In this document: positions 52,682 to 61,917 of the stretch, piece after piece
Layout: every line of letters begins with the position of its first letter
Position numbering within the stretch: the stretch's first letter is position 1
Source: Bacillaceae bacterium IKA-2
GTDB taxonomy: Bacteria > Bacillota > Bacilli > Bacillales > Anaerobacillaceae
Reading direction: 5' to 3'
Length of the DNA stretch: 64,000 nucleotides
Assembly (NCBI GenBank): GCA_031761875.1
Contig: CP134492.1
Span: forward strand, 3,658,001-3,722,000
The notes under the pieces: model-generated
Database searches by the model: none
The model's input: only the letters and a program-made list of their open reading frames with translations
Told to the model about the DNA's origin: nothing
Made by a program: the position numbers and the translations under genes

Positions 52682-53932
52682 TTAAAAGCGTGCAAAATAA
52701 CCGTTACTTTCAAACTCCATGTCCTCTAACTCTTTAAGCACTTCAATGTCATCATTGTTTTTGATTTCATTGTACACGACTTCAGATACATAGAGCTCAC
52801 CAATATGTAATGTGTTAGCAATACGAGCTATTCGTGCTTGTTCTACTGTGACTCCCCAATTCGCACGCAACGCCGCTATTAATGCTTCTTGATCGTTATC
52901 AAGAATAATTGGAATTTTTGCCCGATCTAAAAATGTACTTGTTACGACGTTTTCATTCATCTTTTGAAAGTCTATTTTATCAAATAAACGTTTTGTCGTT
53001 AAATCTGCTAAGCCAATTCCTAATGCATTCCCATGGCTTGCTTCACTTAAGTTAGATGCGATTAAGTATTTAATACTAGGGGTTGCCGGTTCTTTAACTC
53101 CTAGTACCCGAATTCTGCCGATAATGTTTGTGTCCATACCAGTACCACTATAATTTTTTCCGATTTCATCTACCACTAAAATGTCTAACTCCTTGAATGG
53201 TAAGCTAGGCATTAGCTGAAATGCTTCTCTAAGAAGTTGTCTTTCACGAAACTCTACTTGCTGTGGCTCAATCGCTTCAATAATTGCCGTTTCTTCATGA
53301 GCGTTCTCAACTATGCCAATAGCAAATAATGTATTAGATTTTTCAATTGCAACTTTACCAACCTCTGGCATCATGTCGCGAATTCCTTCAATACCAAACG
53401 TATGTAATGCAAGTGCTTGCTTATGCTTACCCATCCCAATTGAAGCCATTTTTAAAATGCCGCTTTCAATATCCTTTTTAAAATCAGTATGCGGTTTAAT
53501 CCGTCCCATTACAATAATTCCATCTGCATTGTAGGCATGTTTATCGATATATACCGGAATACCTGCTGAGGTATCGCCAATGTGCACTACATCCATTGAA
53601 GAACGAATTTCACAGCCAGTTGACTCTTTAGTTACGCCAAGTCCTTCTAACACTTCAATTTGACCTTCTGCTGTAGCACCACCATGACTACCCATTGCAG
53701 GAATAATAAATGGTGTCGCCCCTCTTTTTTTAATTTCATCTGCAACACATTTAGTAATTAACGGAATATTAGCAATCCCCCTACTCCCAACCGTAATTGC
53801 AATTTCCATGCCAGTCTTAATCTTTTCATCAGCTTTCACTTGTTGAAATTGCTCTTCCACTGTTAATTGAATATTTTCTACACTACTAGCATGGAAATTC
53901 TGTCTTACTTTTGCCATTTTAGGAAATTTCAT
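52682..53932 (-). CDS. LarA homologue 2 (nickel-pincer-dependent racemase/epimerase family, DUF2088)
   Basis: 416 residues, clearly paralogous to homologue 1 (shared VGSRGIAN, PAMGSHGGATAEGQ, RIKPHTDFK, VDEIGKNYSGTGMD). Active residues by pattern: His83, His148 and Lys161. It stands directly upstream of the cofactor genes larEBC and downstream of the PdxA2/kinase/TRAP module for four-carbon acids, so C2 epimerisation of threonate/erythronate-type acids is a fair guess. Lactate or malate racemisation cannot be excluded. The third-codon ATG is preferred (AAGGAG eight bases upstream). Confidence 0.9.
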   Translation of the reverse strand: MKFPKMAKVRQNFHASSVENIQLTVEEQFQQVKADEKIKTGMEIAITVGSRGIANIPLITKCVADEIKKRGATPFIIPAMGSHGGATAEGQIEVLEGLGVTKESTGCEIRSSMDVVHIGDTSAGIPVYIDKHAYNADGIIVMGRIKPHTDFKKDIESGILKMASIGMGKHKQALALHTFGIEGIRDMMPEVGKVAIEKSNTLFAIGIVENAHEETAIIEAIEPQQVEFRERQLLREAFQLMPSLPFKELDILVVDEIGKNYSGTGMDTNIIGRIRVLGVKEPATPSIKYLIASNLSEASHGNALGIGLADLTTKRLFDKIDFQKMNENVVTSTFLDRAKIPIILDNDQEALIAALRANWGVTVEQARIARIANTLHIGELYVSEVVYNEIKNNDDIEVLKELEDMEFESNGYFARF

Positions 53933-53961
53933 GTCCACTACTCCTTTTCACGATAATATAC

Positions 53962-54000
53962 AAAGTAAGCAAGAGATAAAAGTTATCTCTTGCTTACTTT
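53962..54000 (-). terminator. Terminator of the pdxA2 operon
   Basis: A perfect 18-bp stem (53962-53979 with 53983-54000) with a 3-base loop, 21 bases after the pdxA2 stop. It separates this operon from LarA homologue 2. Confidence 0.85.
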
Positions 54001-54020
54001 TACAAAATATCAATTTTAGT

Positions 54021-55022
54021 TTACCCGTTTTTAGGAGCTAACTCAACCGCCATCCGAATGGCTTCTTTTAATGATAACTCATCGGCGATATCCTTACCCG
54101 CAATATCAAATGCTGTACCATGGTCAACACTCGTACGGATAATAGGTAAACCTACAGTTATATTTACGCCTGCTTCAAGTCCTAATACTTTTACAGGCCC
54201 ATGGCCTTGATCATGATATTGAGCGACAATAATATCAAAATCCCCTCGTTTTGCTCTAAAAAATAATGTATCCGCTGGTAATGGACCAACAACGTTCATG
54301 CCTTCTGCGACAGCTTTATTAACAGCTGGAATGATTTTTTCTGCTTCCTCACCATTTCCGAAAAGTCCATTTTCACCTGCATGAGGATTAATACCACAAA
54401 CAGCAATACGAGGATTTACAATTCCTGCTTTTTTTAATGTATCATTGGCTAGCTTTATAACCTTGTATTGTCTTGTCACATCAATTTTGTTTATGGCATC
54501 AATAATTCCGATATGTGTTGTGACATGAATAACACGTAATCCAGGTGCCGATAACATCATTGCAAAGTCTTTGGTATTTGTTAATTCAGCTAAAATTTCC
54601 GTGTGACCTGGATAAATATGCCCTGCTTTATGAAGTGCTTCCTTATTTAGTGGTGCCGTACATATCCCTTGTATTTTGTTTTCATTTGCCAGCCCAATTG
54701 CCTTTTCTAAATAACGAAAAGCAGCATTTCCAGCTTCAGCAGACACGATCCCCCAAGGTAAACTATGAGAAACTAAATTTAAATCTAACACATCAATCGT
54801 GCCATACTCAAATAATCCTTCTTCAACTACTGAAATCGTATTTATTTTTAAGTTTGAATTCGTTACAGCTAATGCTTTCTCGACTATCTTCAAGTCTCCA
54901 ATAACAAATGGTTTGCAACTACTATAAACAGCTTTATCTTGTAAAGACTTGACAATAATTTCAGGACCTACTCCCGATGGATCTCCCATTGTAATTGCTA
55001 AAATTGGTTTTTTTATCGACAT
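54021..55022 (-). CDS. pdxA2: PdxA2-type 4-phospho-threonate/erythronate dehydrogenase
   Basis: An NAD-dependent, metal-dependent dehydrogenase of 333 residues related to PdxA. It oxidises 4-phospho-D-threonate or -erythronate, and the product loses CO2 to give dihydroxyacetone phosphate. Metal His residues lie in YPGHTEILAEL, YHDQGHGPVK and TSVDHGTAFDIAG; the N-terminus GDPSGVGPEII is typical. The DUF1537 kinase gene in the same cluster separates it from vitamin B6 synthesis. GGAG seven bases before the third-codon ATG. Confidence 0.9.
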   Translation of the reverse strand: MSIKKPILAITMGDPSGVGPEIIVKSLQDKAVYSSCKPFVIGDLKIVEKALAVTNSNLKINTISVVEEGLFEYGTIDVLDLNLVSHSLPWGIVSAEAGNAAFRYLEKAIGLANENKIQGICTAPLNKEALHKAGHIYPGHTEILAELTNTKDFAMMLSAPGLRVIHVTTHIGIIDAINKIDVTRQYKVIKLANDTLKKAGIVNPRIAVCGINPHAGENGLFGNGEEAEKIIPAVNKAVAEGMNVVGPLPADTLFFRAKRGDFDIIVAQYHDQGHGPVKVLGLEAGVNITVGLPIIRTSVDHGTAFDIAGKDIADELSLKEAIRMAVELAPKNG

Positions 55023-55055
55023 ATTCAAACTCCTTTTGTATGCTTATTTAATTCA

Positions 55056-55073
55056 AGAAAAGCACAAATCGGC
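55056..55073. repeat. Copy 3 of the dispersed 'AGAAAAGCRCAA' repeat
   Basis: AGAAAAGCACAAATCGGC between pdxA2 and dctM2, related to copies at 10061 and 18825. Confidence 0.35.
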
Positions 55074-55144
55074 ATGGATGTAACTCAGAGCAGTAGCTAT
55101 CTGAAGTGTTAGATCAATGGAGCCTGCGCTTATATAGATAAAAT

Positions 55145-56422
55145 TTATTTCTTAAAGTAATCAACTAAGAAAGTTGAGATTTCAGGAACAAAGCTAATTA
55201 ACAATACATTAAAAATTAACACAAATAGAAATGGTAAAGCAGCCTTTGAGATTTTTTCTAGCCTTACATTTGAAATCTGCATCGCAACAAACAAATTTAC
55301 ACCTAATGGTGGAGTAACCATGCCGATCGCTAAATTGACAACCATAACAATGCCAAAGTGTATAGGATCGATTCCTAATTGAATGGCAATAGGAGCTAAA
55401 ATTGGTGCGAGAATAATAACAGAAGCTGATGTTTCAAAGAACATTCCGACAATTAGTAAAAACATATTAATAATTAACAAGAAAACTATTGGATTATCTG
55501 AAAAATTAATAAACGATTGTGCTACTGTTTGTGGAATTCTCTCACGAGTCAGTAGCCATCCTAACAATCCAGCATTACCAATAATAAGCATAATTATCGC
55601 AGTAGTTTTACCCGACTTAACAAGAATTGGTACTAAATCTTTTATTTTAATTTCCTTATAAATAAATAATCCAACTATTAAGGCATAAAAAACTGCAACT
55701 ACCGCCGCCTCAGTTGGTGTGAATATTCCACCATAAATACCACCGAGAATAATCGTTGGCATTAATAAGGCAAATATAGCATTTTTAAATGCAAACCATC
55801 TTTCTCTCCAGGTAAAACTATCAACTCCTTTATAACCCCTTCTCTTAGAAATTATTACAGCAGTCAAAATTAACGAAAAACCAATTAACATTCCAGGAAT
55901 TATACCTGCTATGAATAAGTCCCCGATCGAAACACCAACAACTACACCGTATAAAATCATTGGTATACTCGGTGGAATAATAACCCCTAGTGCTCCTGAT
56001 ACAGCTTGAACGGCTGAAGCAAAGTTGACGTCATATTGTTTGGCAACCATTGCTGGGATCATAATTGAACCTATTGCAGCGACTGTTGCTGGACTCGAAC
56101 CTGAAAGAGCCGCAAAAAACATTGATGTGATAACAGTAACCCCTGCTAACCCGCCTGTCATTGCACCAGCAAGCGTGTTCGCAAAATGCACGAGTCTTTT
56201 TGAAATTCCGCCAGATTCCATTAATGATCCAGCAATAATGAAAAACGGAATGGCCATTAACGGAAATGAATCTAATGATGTGAACATCCTTTGTACAAGT
56301 ACAATTAAAGGTATTTCACCACTCCACCATAATGCAATCATTGAAGCTAGACCAATAGAAAAGGCGATCGGAACTGTTAATATGAAAAATATGAGCATTG
56401 TTATTAATAGTATTGGTGTCAT
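55145..56422 (-). CDS. TRAP transporter 2, large permease (DctM)
   Basis: 425 residues with 11-12 membrane segments; family blocks PLMAIPFFIIAGSLM, GSSPATVAAIGSIMIPAM, GIFTPTEAAVVAVFY and AIGMVTPPLGVNLF. Its ATG overlaps the dctQ stop (ATGA). It belongs to the four-carbon acid module with DUF1537 kinase, dctP, dctQ and pdxA2. Confidence 0.95.
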   Translation of the reverse strand: MTPILLITMLIFFILTVPIAFSIGLASMIALWWSGEIPLIVLVQRMFTSLDSFPLMAIPFFIIAGSLMESGGISKRLVHFANTLAGAMTGGLAGVTVITSMFFAALSGSSPATVAAIGSIMIPAMVAKQYDVNFASAVQAVSGALGVIIPPSIPMILYGVVVGVSIGDLFIAGIIPGMLIGFSLILTAVIISKRRGYKGVDSFTWRERWFAFKNAIFALLMPTIILGGIYGGIFTPTEAAVVAVFYALIVGLFIYKEIKIKDLVPILVKSGKTTAIIMLIIGNAGLLGWLLTRERIPQTVAQSFINFSDNPIVFLLIINMFLLIVGMFFETSASVIILAPILAPIAIQLGIDPIHFGIVMVVNLAIGMVTPPLGVNLFVAMQISNVRLEKISKAALPFLFVLIFNVLLISFVPEISTFLVDYFKK

Positions 56423-56910
56423 AGCTCATTCCGCCCTTTTAACTTCAAAATATTATTTATAATAACTGCAAAACAGTTAATAATCATAAAAATAGAACCG
56501 ACAGGAATTGCCGCATATGCCCACCCCATTGAAATATTCATGGCTGGTGACGTCTGCCTTATTACGTTTGTGACCATTTCGAATCCATAAACAACCAGTA
56601 CTGATAAAAGCACAATGCTTATAGTATAGACAAAAATAATTAAAATCGATTTGCTTTTCTCGGAAAGTAATTCTTTAATTGCATCAACTGAAATTAATTC
56701 CATTTTCCGTATAGCTATTGCCCCTCCGATAAAAACACTCCAAATCATTAAATATCTGGCAAGCTCTTCGGACCATCTTAAGGAATCTTTTAAAACAAAC
56801 CTCGAAAACACTTGATAAAAAATAACAAGTGACATGATTGTTAAAAAGAGCGCTAAAAAATAACCAAGTACTTTATTTATCTTATCTACTACTCTTATGA
56901 TAGTTACCAT
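56419..56910 (-). CDS. TRAP transporter 2, small permease (DctQ)
   Basis: 163 residues, four membrane helices, with the family block SLRWSEELARYLMIWSVFIGG. GGAGGAG precedes the ATG. Translationally coupled to dctM. Confidence 0.93.
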   Translation of the reverse strand: MVTIIRVVDKINKVLGYFLALFLTIMSLVIFYQVFSRFVLKDSLRWSEELARYLMIWSVFIGGAIAIRKMELISVDAIKELLSEKSKSILIIFVYTISIVLLSVLVVYGFEMVTNVIRQTSPAMNISMGWAYAAIPVGSIFMIINCFAVIINNILKLKGRNEL

Positions 56911-57002
56911 ATTTACTCCTCCATAAAGGAAACTCCCATCAGTAAAAAGGTACTGCTTCTCGACCAGTAACTGCAGGAGCTCGAAAGTATAAAAGAAGAC
57001 GA

Positions 57003-57020
57003 CGGGGGAATGCCCCCCCG
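57003..57020 (-). terminator. Intra-operon hairpin between dctP and dctQ of TRAP 2
   Basis: CGGGGG (57003-57008) pairs with CCCCCG (57015-57020); a T-rich sequence follows on the minus strand. Likely partial terminator or stabiliser, as in the other two TRAP operons. Confidence 0.6.
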
Positions 57021-57037
57021 ACTTCTAGAAGTTTAAA

Positions 57038-58084
57038 CTATTTTGCTGCATTTTGAATACTTTCAATTAAATCTGTACCAAATTGATCGCCGTATTTTTC
57101 ATAAATTTCTGCTGTCGCCTCTTGGAATAATGTCTTGTCAACAATTTCAACAATTTCCATACCTTCTTCTTTTAACTGTTTTATCATTTCCGCTTCCATT
57201 TCAGCTACTAATTGACGCTCATTTTGTGCTCCTTCGTGAGCAGCTTCTAAGAGAACTTGTTGTTGCGCTTCTGTTAACCCATCAAAAACTTGTTGACTAA
57301 TTAATAGCGCTGCTGGTGAATAAAAATGACCCGTTAATGTTAAGTAATCTTGTACTTCATAAAAACGCGAAGTATAAATTAGTGGAATTGGATTTTCTTG
57401 ACCATCGACTACTTTTTGTTGAAGAGCTGTAAATAATTCTGTAAATGACATCGGTGTTGGTGATGCACCCATCGCATCGAACGAATCCATGTGAACGTTA
57501 TTTTCCATTGTACGAATTTTCAAACCAGCTAAATCTTCTGGGGTTTCGATTGGTCCGCTTGAGTTTGTAATGTGGCGGTAACCATTTTCCCACCAAGAAA
57601 GACCTTTAATCTTCTCATCACTAAGTAGATCTAATAAACCGCGACCGATTTCACCGTCTAATACTTCATAGGCGTGTTCACTAGTTTCAAATAAGAAAGG
57701 TAAATCAACTACATTCATTTCTGGTGCAAAACTTCCTAATGGACCAGTTGAACTTAAAACCATATCCAATGTTCCAATTTGTAAACTTTCAACCATGTCA
57801 CGCTCTCCACCTAATGAACCGTTAGGGAAAATTTCTAGTGTTAACTCACCATTAGACTTTTCTTCTAATATTTCACCAAAATATTCTAATCCTTTGTAGT
57901 AATGAGAATCTTCAGCTAATGTAATCCCAACTTGTAATACTTTTGCTTCAACAACTTGTGTTGGTGTGTCTTCTGGGGCTTGTTCATCACTTGCATTATC
58001 TTCAGTCCCACCACCACATGCTACTAATAAACTTAAAGTTACTATCGAGAATACTCCTAGAAATTTCTTTTTAAAATTTTTCAT
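57038..58084 (-). CDS. TRAP transporter 2, substrate-binding lipoprotein (DctP)
   Basis: 348 residues with lipobox LLVACGGG. Ligand region LKIRTMENNVHMDSFDAMG with the conserved Arg, and LQQKVVDGQENP. By context the substrate is probably a four-carbon sugar acid (threonate or erythronate). GGGGGA before the ATG. 54 bases after the kinase gene. Confidence 0.94.
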   Translation of the reverse strand: MKNFKKKFLGVFSIVTLSLLVACGGGTEDNASDEQAPEDTPTQVVEAKVLQVGITLAEDSHYYKGLEYFGEILEEKSNGELTLEIFPNGSLGGERDMVESLQIGTLDMVLSSTGPLGSFAPEMNVVDLPFLFETSEHAYEVLDGEIGRGLLDLLSDEKIKGLSWWENGYRHITNSSGPIETPEDLAGLKIRTMENNVHMDSFDAMGASPTPMSFTELFTALQQKVVDGQENPIPLIYTSRFYEVQDYLTLTGHFYSPAALLISQQVFDGLTEAQQQVLLEAAHEGAQNERQLVAEMEAEMIKQLKEEGMEIVEIVDKTLFQEATAEIYEKYGDQFGTDLIESIQNAAK

Positions 58085-58138
58085 TTTAATCCCCCTATTT
58101 TTTATAAAAATATAATATTATTTTTTATCATTATTTCT

Positions 58139-59443
58139 TTACTTATTGTTATTTAGTTCTATTATTTTCTTAACAGCTTTTATAAGTGCTTCATTTGTAC
58201 CAAACGCTCCAGCTTTTGTCACGAGTGGTAAGTGATCAAATCGGCCACCAAGTAACCGCCCAAATGGAATGCCATCTTCGACTTCTCCGATTACACGAAT
58301 ACCCTTTCCACTCAACCTGTTACAAGTTGCTGCTGCAATGTCTCCACCCGTCAATACAACTCCTGAGAGAAAATTGGTTTCAATTAATTGACCAGCAATT
58401 TCTCCAAGTGCATGTGAAATTGTTTGACTAATTTTTATACTCGGCATTCCCCTTAATCTTTGGATTACCTTCACCTTTTCTATTGCCTCTGCACTGCGGT
58501 TCGTTGAAAGCACAACATTGCCTTGCTTTAGTAAACGGTTTCCAACTTCAACTGCGCGATTAATTTCTATTTCCCTATCACCTTCTTTAAAGAACTTTTC
58601 AGGTGAAATCATAATCTCTTCTATAGCAGTGTTATTTTTTAAAACCTGCACTTGCTGTTCTGTCACAGAGTTCACACTTCCCGCGACAACTAACACTGGT
58701 AATTGTTTTTTGTTACTTTCTTGGCTTATCACCATTTCCCTTTCCAAACTATTGTAAAGGTGAAAAGCAATTCCTGCCGAGCCTGCAATAAGAACCTTTT
58801 CTTTTAAATTTTGTATCGCTTCGATGATTGTTTCTAATTCCTCATCTGTCGTTGCATCAATAACCACTATTTTAGAAGAATGATCTGAGACAAGATTTTG
58901 CATGTAGTTAGCTAAGTAATCCTTGCCAGATCTAACATGATCTAGTTCTATTAAGTCAACTTCTCTGTTGCATTGTTTTTTTAGCAATCTAGGTAAATTC
59001 CCATCAGTGACAGGACATGAAGGATCTTTAGCTATGTCTGTTTTTTCAAGTGGTATTTCGTGTACATAATGATGGCCATTTATCGTAACTCTGCCATTCT
59101 TCGGAAATGCCGCAATAACAAATGAAGTTTTATATCCCATGACATCCATTACAGCTTCGATCTCATGGCCAATATTGCCTCGCATCGTTGAATCTATTTT
59201 TTTAAACACACTTGTAACTCCTATTTCCTTTAACTCCTTTGAAAGTGATGCAACATTTTTGTATGCACTTTCAAAATCTAGCGCACGACTATCAGAATTT
59301 AATACAATCACTTCTCCTGATAAGTATGAGGGCTTTAATTCCGTATTAGAAAATAATACAGTTGTAGAAAATCCTTTTTTTGAAAATTGAACTCCAGTAT
59401 CAGTTGCTCCCGTTAAATCATCTGCAATAATTGCTAGCTTAAT
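58139..59443 (-). CDS. DUF1537-family four-carbon acid sugar kinase (threonate/erythronate kinase type)
   Basis: Phosphorylates C4 of a four-carbon acid sugar; PdxA2 then oxidises the product. The N-terminal LAIIADDLTGATDTGVQF is the substrate-domain hallmark, and the C-terminal nucleotide domain has VVLTGGDIAAATC. About 434 residues. Start is unusual: the family normally begins one residue before KLAIIADD, where the DNA reads ATT, with GGGGGGTG ten bases upstream. The only in-frame GTG (59461) lies inside that ribosome binding site and has none of its own. Confidence 0.9.
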   Translation of the reverse strand: MKLAIIADDLTGATDTGVQFSKKGFSTTVLFSNTELKPSYLSGEVIVLNSDSRALDFESAYKNVASLSKELKEIGVTSVFKKIDSTMRGNIGHEIEAVMDVMGYKTSFVIAAFPKNGRVTINGHHYVHEIPLEKTDIAKDPSCPVTDGNLPRLLKKQCNREVDLIELDHVRSGKDYLANYMQNLVSDHSSKIVVIDATTDEELETIIEAIQNLKEKVLIAGSAGIAFHLYNSLEREMVISQESNKKQLPVLVVAGSVNSVTEQQVQVLKNNTAIEEIMISPEKFFKEGDREIEINRAVEVGNRLLKQGNVVLSTNRSAEAIEKVKVIQRLRGMPSIKISQTISHALGEIAGQLIETNFLSGVVLTGGDIAAATCNRLSGKGIRVIGEVEDGIPFGRLLGGRFDHLPLVTKAGAFGTNEALIKAVKKIIELNNNK

Positions 59444-59507
59444 AATAATTTCACCCCCCACTTAATCTATTTCATAAGTTAACTATTAATTGTAGTTAAT
59501 TCAAACA

Positions 59508-59621
59508 ATAAAACGCTTACAAGATTTATAATAATATATAATGTTGCAAATAGCAATGAGTTTTTTCTAATAAAAATTAAATAAAACTTTTAACACACAT
59601 AAGAGATGCAATTCGCAACGA
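59508..59621 (-). promoter_or_regulatory. Control region of the four-carbon acid operon: cre-like site and two TTGC-N5-GCAA-type palindromes
   Basis: TGTAAGCGTTTTAT on the minus strand (59508-59521) matches the CcpA cre consensus at 12 of 14 positions. Further upstream TTGC-AAATA-GCAA (59544-59556) and ATGC-AATTC-GCAA (59606-59618) are centred 62 bp apart, about six helical turns. They are candidate sites for the PrpR-like regulator. No -24/-12 (sigma-54) promoter pattern is seen. Confidence 0.45.
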
Positions 59622-59753
59622 AAATTAATGCATTTTAGATTTCCATGTTGAATTGCGTGTATATTTTTGTGTTAAAGTTCTTATCCAACGAGTTTAGAGA
59701 ATAGATAATTCCTAGTTCAAAAAAATTTCGTTTTCCTTTTCTACCTAAAAAAA

Positions 59754-59778
59754 CTGACACTCATTGATGGAGTGTCAG
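59754..59778 (-). terminator. Terminator of the PrpR-like regulator gene
   Basis: CTGACACTC (59754-59762) pairs with GAGTGTCAG (59770-59778), followed by seven T on the minus strand. Confidence 0.9.
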
Positions 59779-59842
59779 CCTAACATAGATTTTAATCATA
59801 TATTTATGTATATTGTGTTAATAGAAACGTTTTCAGCACTGA

Positions 59843-61606
59843 TTACTTTAACTTTCTCCACAAAGTAGATCGATTAACGCCTAATCTTTTCGCTGCTTTT
59901 GATTGATTCATTTCTTCTTCCTCCAGCACATGACTAATGACCTGCTTTTCAATTTCAGCCAATGTTCCACTCAAGTTTATGTTGCATTTAGAAACAATTT
60001 CAGTTGTTTTTGTTAAAGTCTGCTCTACTTCTTCTAATTCAATATAATAAAATTTCGATTGAACAACTAGTTGTTCAACTACTTTCCTCAGTTGTTTACC
60101 ATTCCCTGGCCAGTCGTATTCCATTAGTTTTGTTAATGCATCTTTTCGAATTCCAACAACTTGTTTTCCATATTTCACATGGGCTTCAGATATGAATACA
60201 TGAACTAACTGCTCAATATCTTCACTTCTATCACGAAGTGGTGAAATATGGATGGTAAAACTAGATAGCACATGAAAAAGGTCTTTATTAAATATTCCAT
60301 CTCTCACTCTATATTCAATCGTTTCATCAGAAGAAGATATAAAGCGTGGTATTTGATCTTTTTTATTGGATTTTAGTAAATGATATAGCTCTTTTTGCAA
60401 TGACGGATCTAATCGGTCGACTGCTTTCAAATAAACTAACGCATGTTTATTTTTCGTGAAAAACCGTTCAGCTACAAAAAAATTCCATTGTTTATTCGTC
60501 AACAACTCACAATCCAATGTAATCAGGAACTCGTTTTCTTTTTTCCATTTTGAATAAATCAATTGAGCAACAATCCCTTTACCGTTCCCACTTTCTCCAG
60601 TAATCCATACCGATTCTTCAATCTTGCTGTACATTTCAACTTGATGTAACACCGCTTTAATTTCTTTACTTTTTCCATGTAAAACTGCATAGGGAATCGA
60701 CGTTTCAAATCCAATTGAATGAAATTTCGAAATGTCATCGTTATTATTTTTAACATGATCGAATTCCATTTTTACATATAATCCAACCATTTCATTTAAT
60801 GGGACCCCTCTGACGCTCCACATCTGATCAAGATGATAAATCATTCGTGATTGTTCTTCTTGATTTAGGGTGACATGTTCGATCATTTCAAAAATACCAC
60901 TATTATCTTCAAAAAAACGATTAGGAATTTCTTTTTGGAATTGATCATTTTTAAATAGAATGTCATGATCATTATTCACAATAACGATTGCATTTTTATC
61001 ATAACGAAGTATTGATTGGTACATGAGAACATTATTTTTCAACTTCAAAAACAAACGAAAAACTCTTCGCGCTTCTTCTAGCGCTAGCAATATCGCTTCT
61101 CTTCCTGAAGTAATTAAAACACCATTCAGTCCAAGTTCTTTCGCTGCTTGAACGGTTATGACGTCACCAATAATAATTTCATAATTGCTTTCTTTAAGAT
61201 TCAATAGTTTTTCTTTAACATTAGTACTCTTTTCAAGTGTAATCGTTTTGATATTAATATCTAAAAGGCTACAAATCATCGTTGCCCCTTTTGTAATGTT
61301 AGGATAACCAACAATAGCTGCATTACCTGCTAAACCTTTAAAAAGCGTTATGATACTTAACACATCGTAACCAGAAACTTGGATATTAATGACCGGAATC
61401 GAGACAATTTCTTCGATCATAGAGGCAGTACCACCACGACTAATAATGACATCATACCCCTGCATTTCCGCAAGCTTTGCAATTTTAATCGCATCGTCCA
61501 AATTTCCTAACTTAGTGTCTATTGCTATGTCATTGATTTCCTCAGCTATTTCCTTTGTCAACTCTAATAGACCTTCGTAAGGGGCTATTACTAGCACTTT
61601 TATCAT
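59843..61606 (-). CDS. PrpR-like transcriptional regulator with degenerate AAA+ domain
   Basis: 587 residues. Order: PrpR-N sensory domain (about 1-165, ISRGGTASMIEEI), a PAS-like segment (about 195-290), an AAA+ domain (about 310-510) and a Fis-type HTH (MNQSKAAKRLGVNRSTLWRKL). Walker A is kept (GESGNGKG). The GAFTGA loop that contacts sigma-54 is missing, and the Walker B region (HALVYLKAVDRL instead of TLFLDEIG) lacks its acidic residues. It therefore probably works at sigma-A promoters as a DNA-binding switch. The internal ATG MIKVLVIAP has AAGG eight bases upstream. It lies upstream of the kinase operon, which it likely controls. Confidence 0.9.
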   Translation of the reverse strand: MIKVLVIAPYEGLLELTKEIAEEINDIAIDTKLGNLDDAIKIAKLAEMQGYDVIISRGGTASMIEEIVSIPVINIQVSGYDVLSIITLFKGLAGNAAIVGYPNITKGATMICSLLDINIKTITLEKSTNVKEKLLNLKESNYEIIIGDVITVQAAKELGLNGVLITSGREAILLALEEARRVFRLFLKLKNNVLMYQSILRYDKNAIVIVNNDHDILFKNDQFQKEIPNRFFEDNSGIFEMIEHVTLNQEEQSRMIYHLDQMWSVRGVPLNEMVGLYVKMEFDHVKNNNDDISKFHSIGFETSIPYAVLHGKSKEIKAVLHQVEMYSKIEESVWITGESGNGKGIVAQLIYSKWKKENEFLITLDCELLTNKQWNFFVAERFFTKNKHALVYLKAVDRLDPSLQKELYHLLKSNKKDQIPRFISSSDETIEYRVRDGIFNKDLFHVLSSFTIHISPLRDRSEDIEQLVHVFISEAHVKYGKQVVGIRKDALTKLMEYDWPGNGKQLRKVVEQLVVQSKFYYIELEEVEQTLTKTTEIVSKCNINLSGTLAEIEKQVISHVLEEEEMNQSKAAKRLGVNRSTLWRKLK

Positions 61607-61773
61607 TGTCATCACCTTCTGTTGCAATATTCAACACATCTTTATTTATCATACCACACTTTTTTTCATTTAAAAATAATTCCTAAAAATGTTTGTTGCT
61701 TAATCAGATGTCCATCACTTGGACTTCCTGAAATCAGTTACATCGCACTCCGCTCATCCTTTATTTATCAATA

Positions 61774-61819
61774 AATAAAAATCCTTACTTAAGCCAATCT
61801 TTAAGTAAGGATTTTTATT
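61774..61819 (-). terminator. Terminator of TRAP operon 3
   Basis: A perfect 19-bp stem (61774-61792 with 61801-61819) with T-rich flank on the minus strand. It lies about 100 bases after dctM3. Arms resemble the ptsI terminator. Confidence 0.85.
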
Positions 61820-61917
61820 GTTAATTCCACAATCACGTTACTACTCTTTTTAAAAATACTCCTAACGCTCTAAAGTCTATCTAATTGTCCACAGTATTAA
61901 CATATTAAGTCGGTTCA

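Noticed and set aside
56025-56462. 145-codon plus-strand open frame
   Set aside because: Antisense to dctM2; mirrors its hydrophobic codons.
59462-59842. Sigma-54 promoter for the four-carbon acid operon
   Set aside because: No GG-N10-GC (-24/-12) pattern on the minus strand, and the local regulator lacks GAFTGA.
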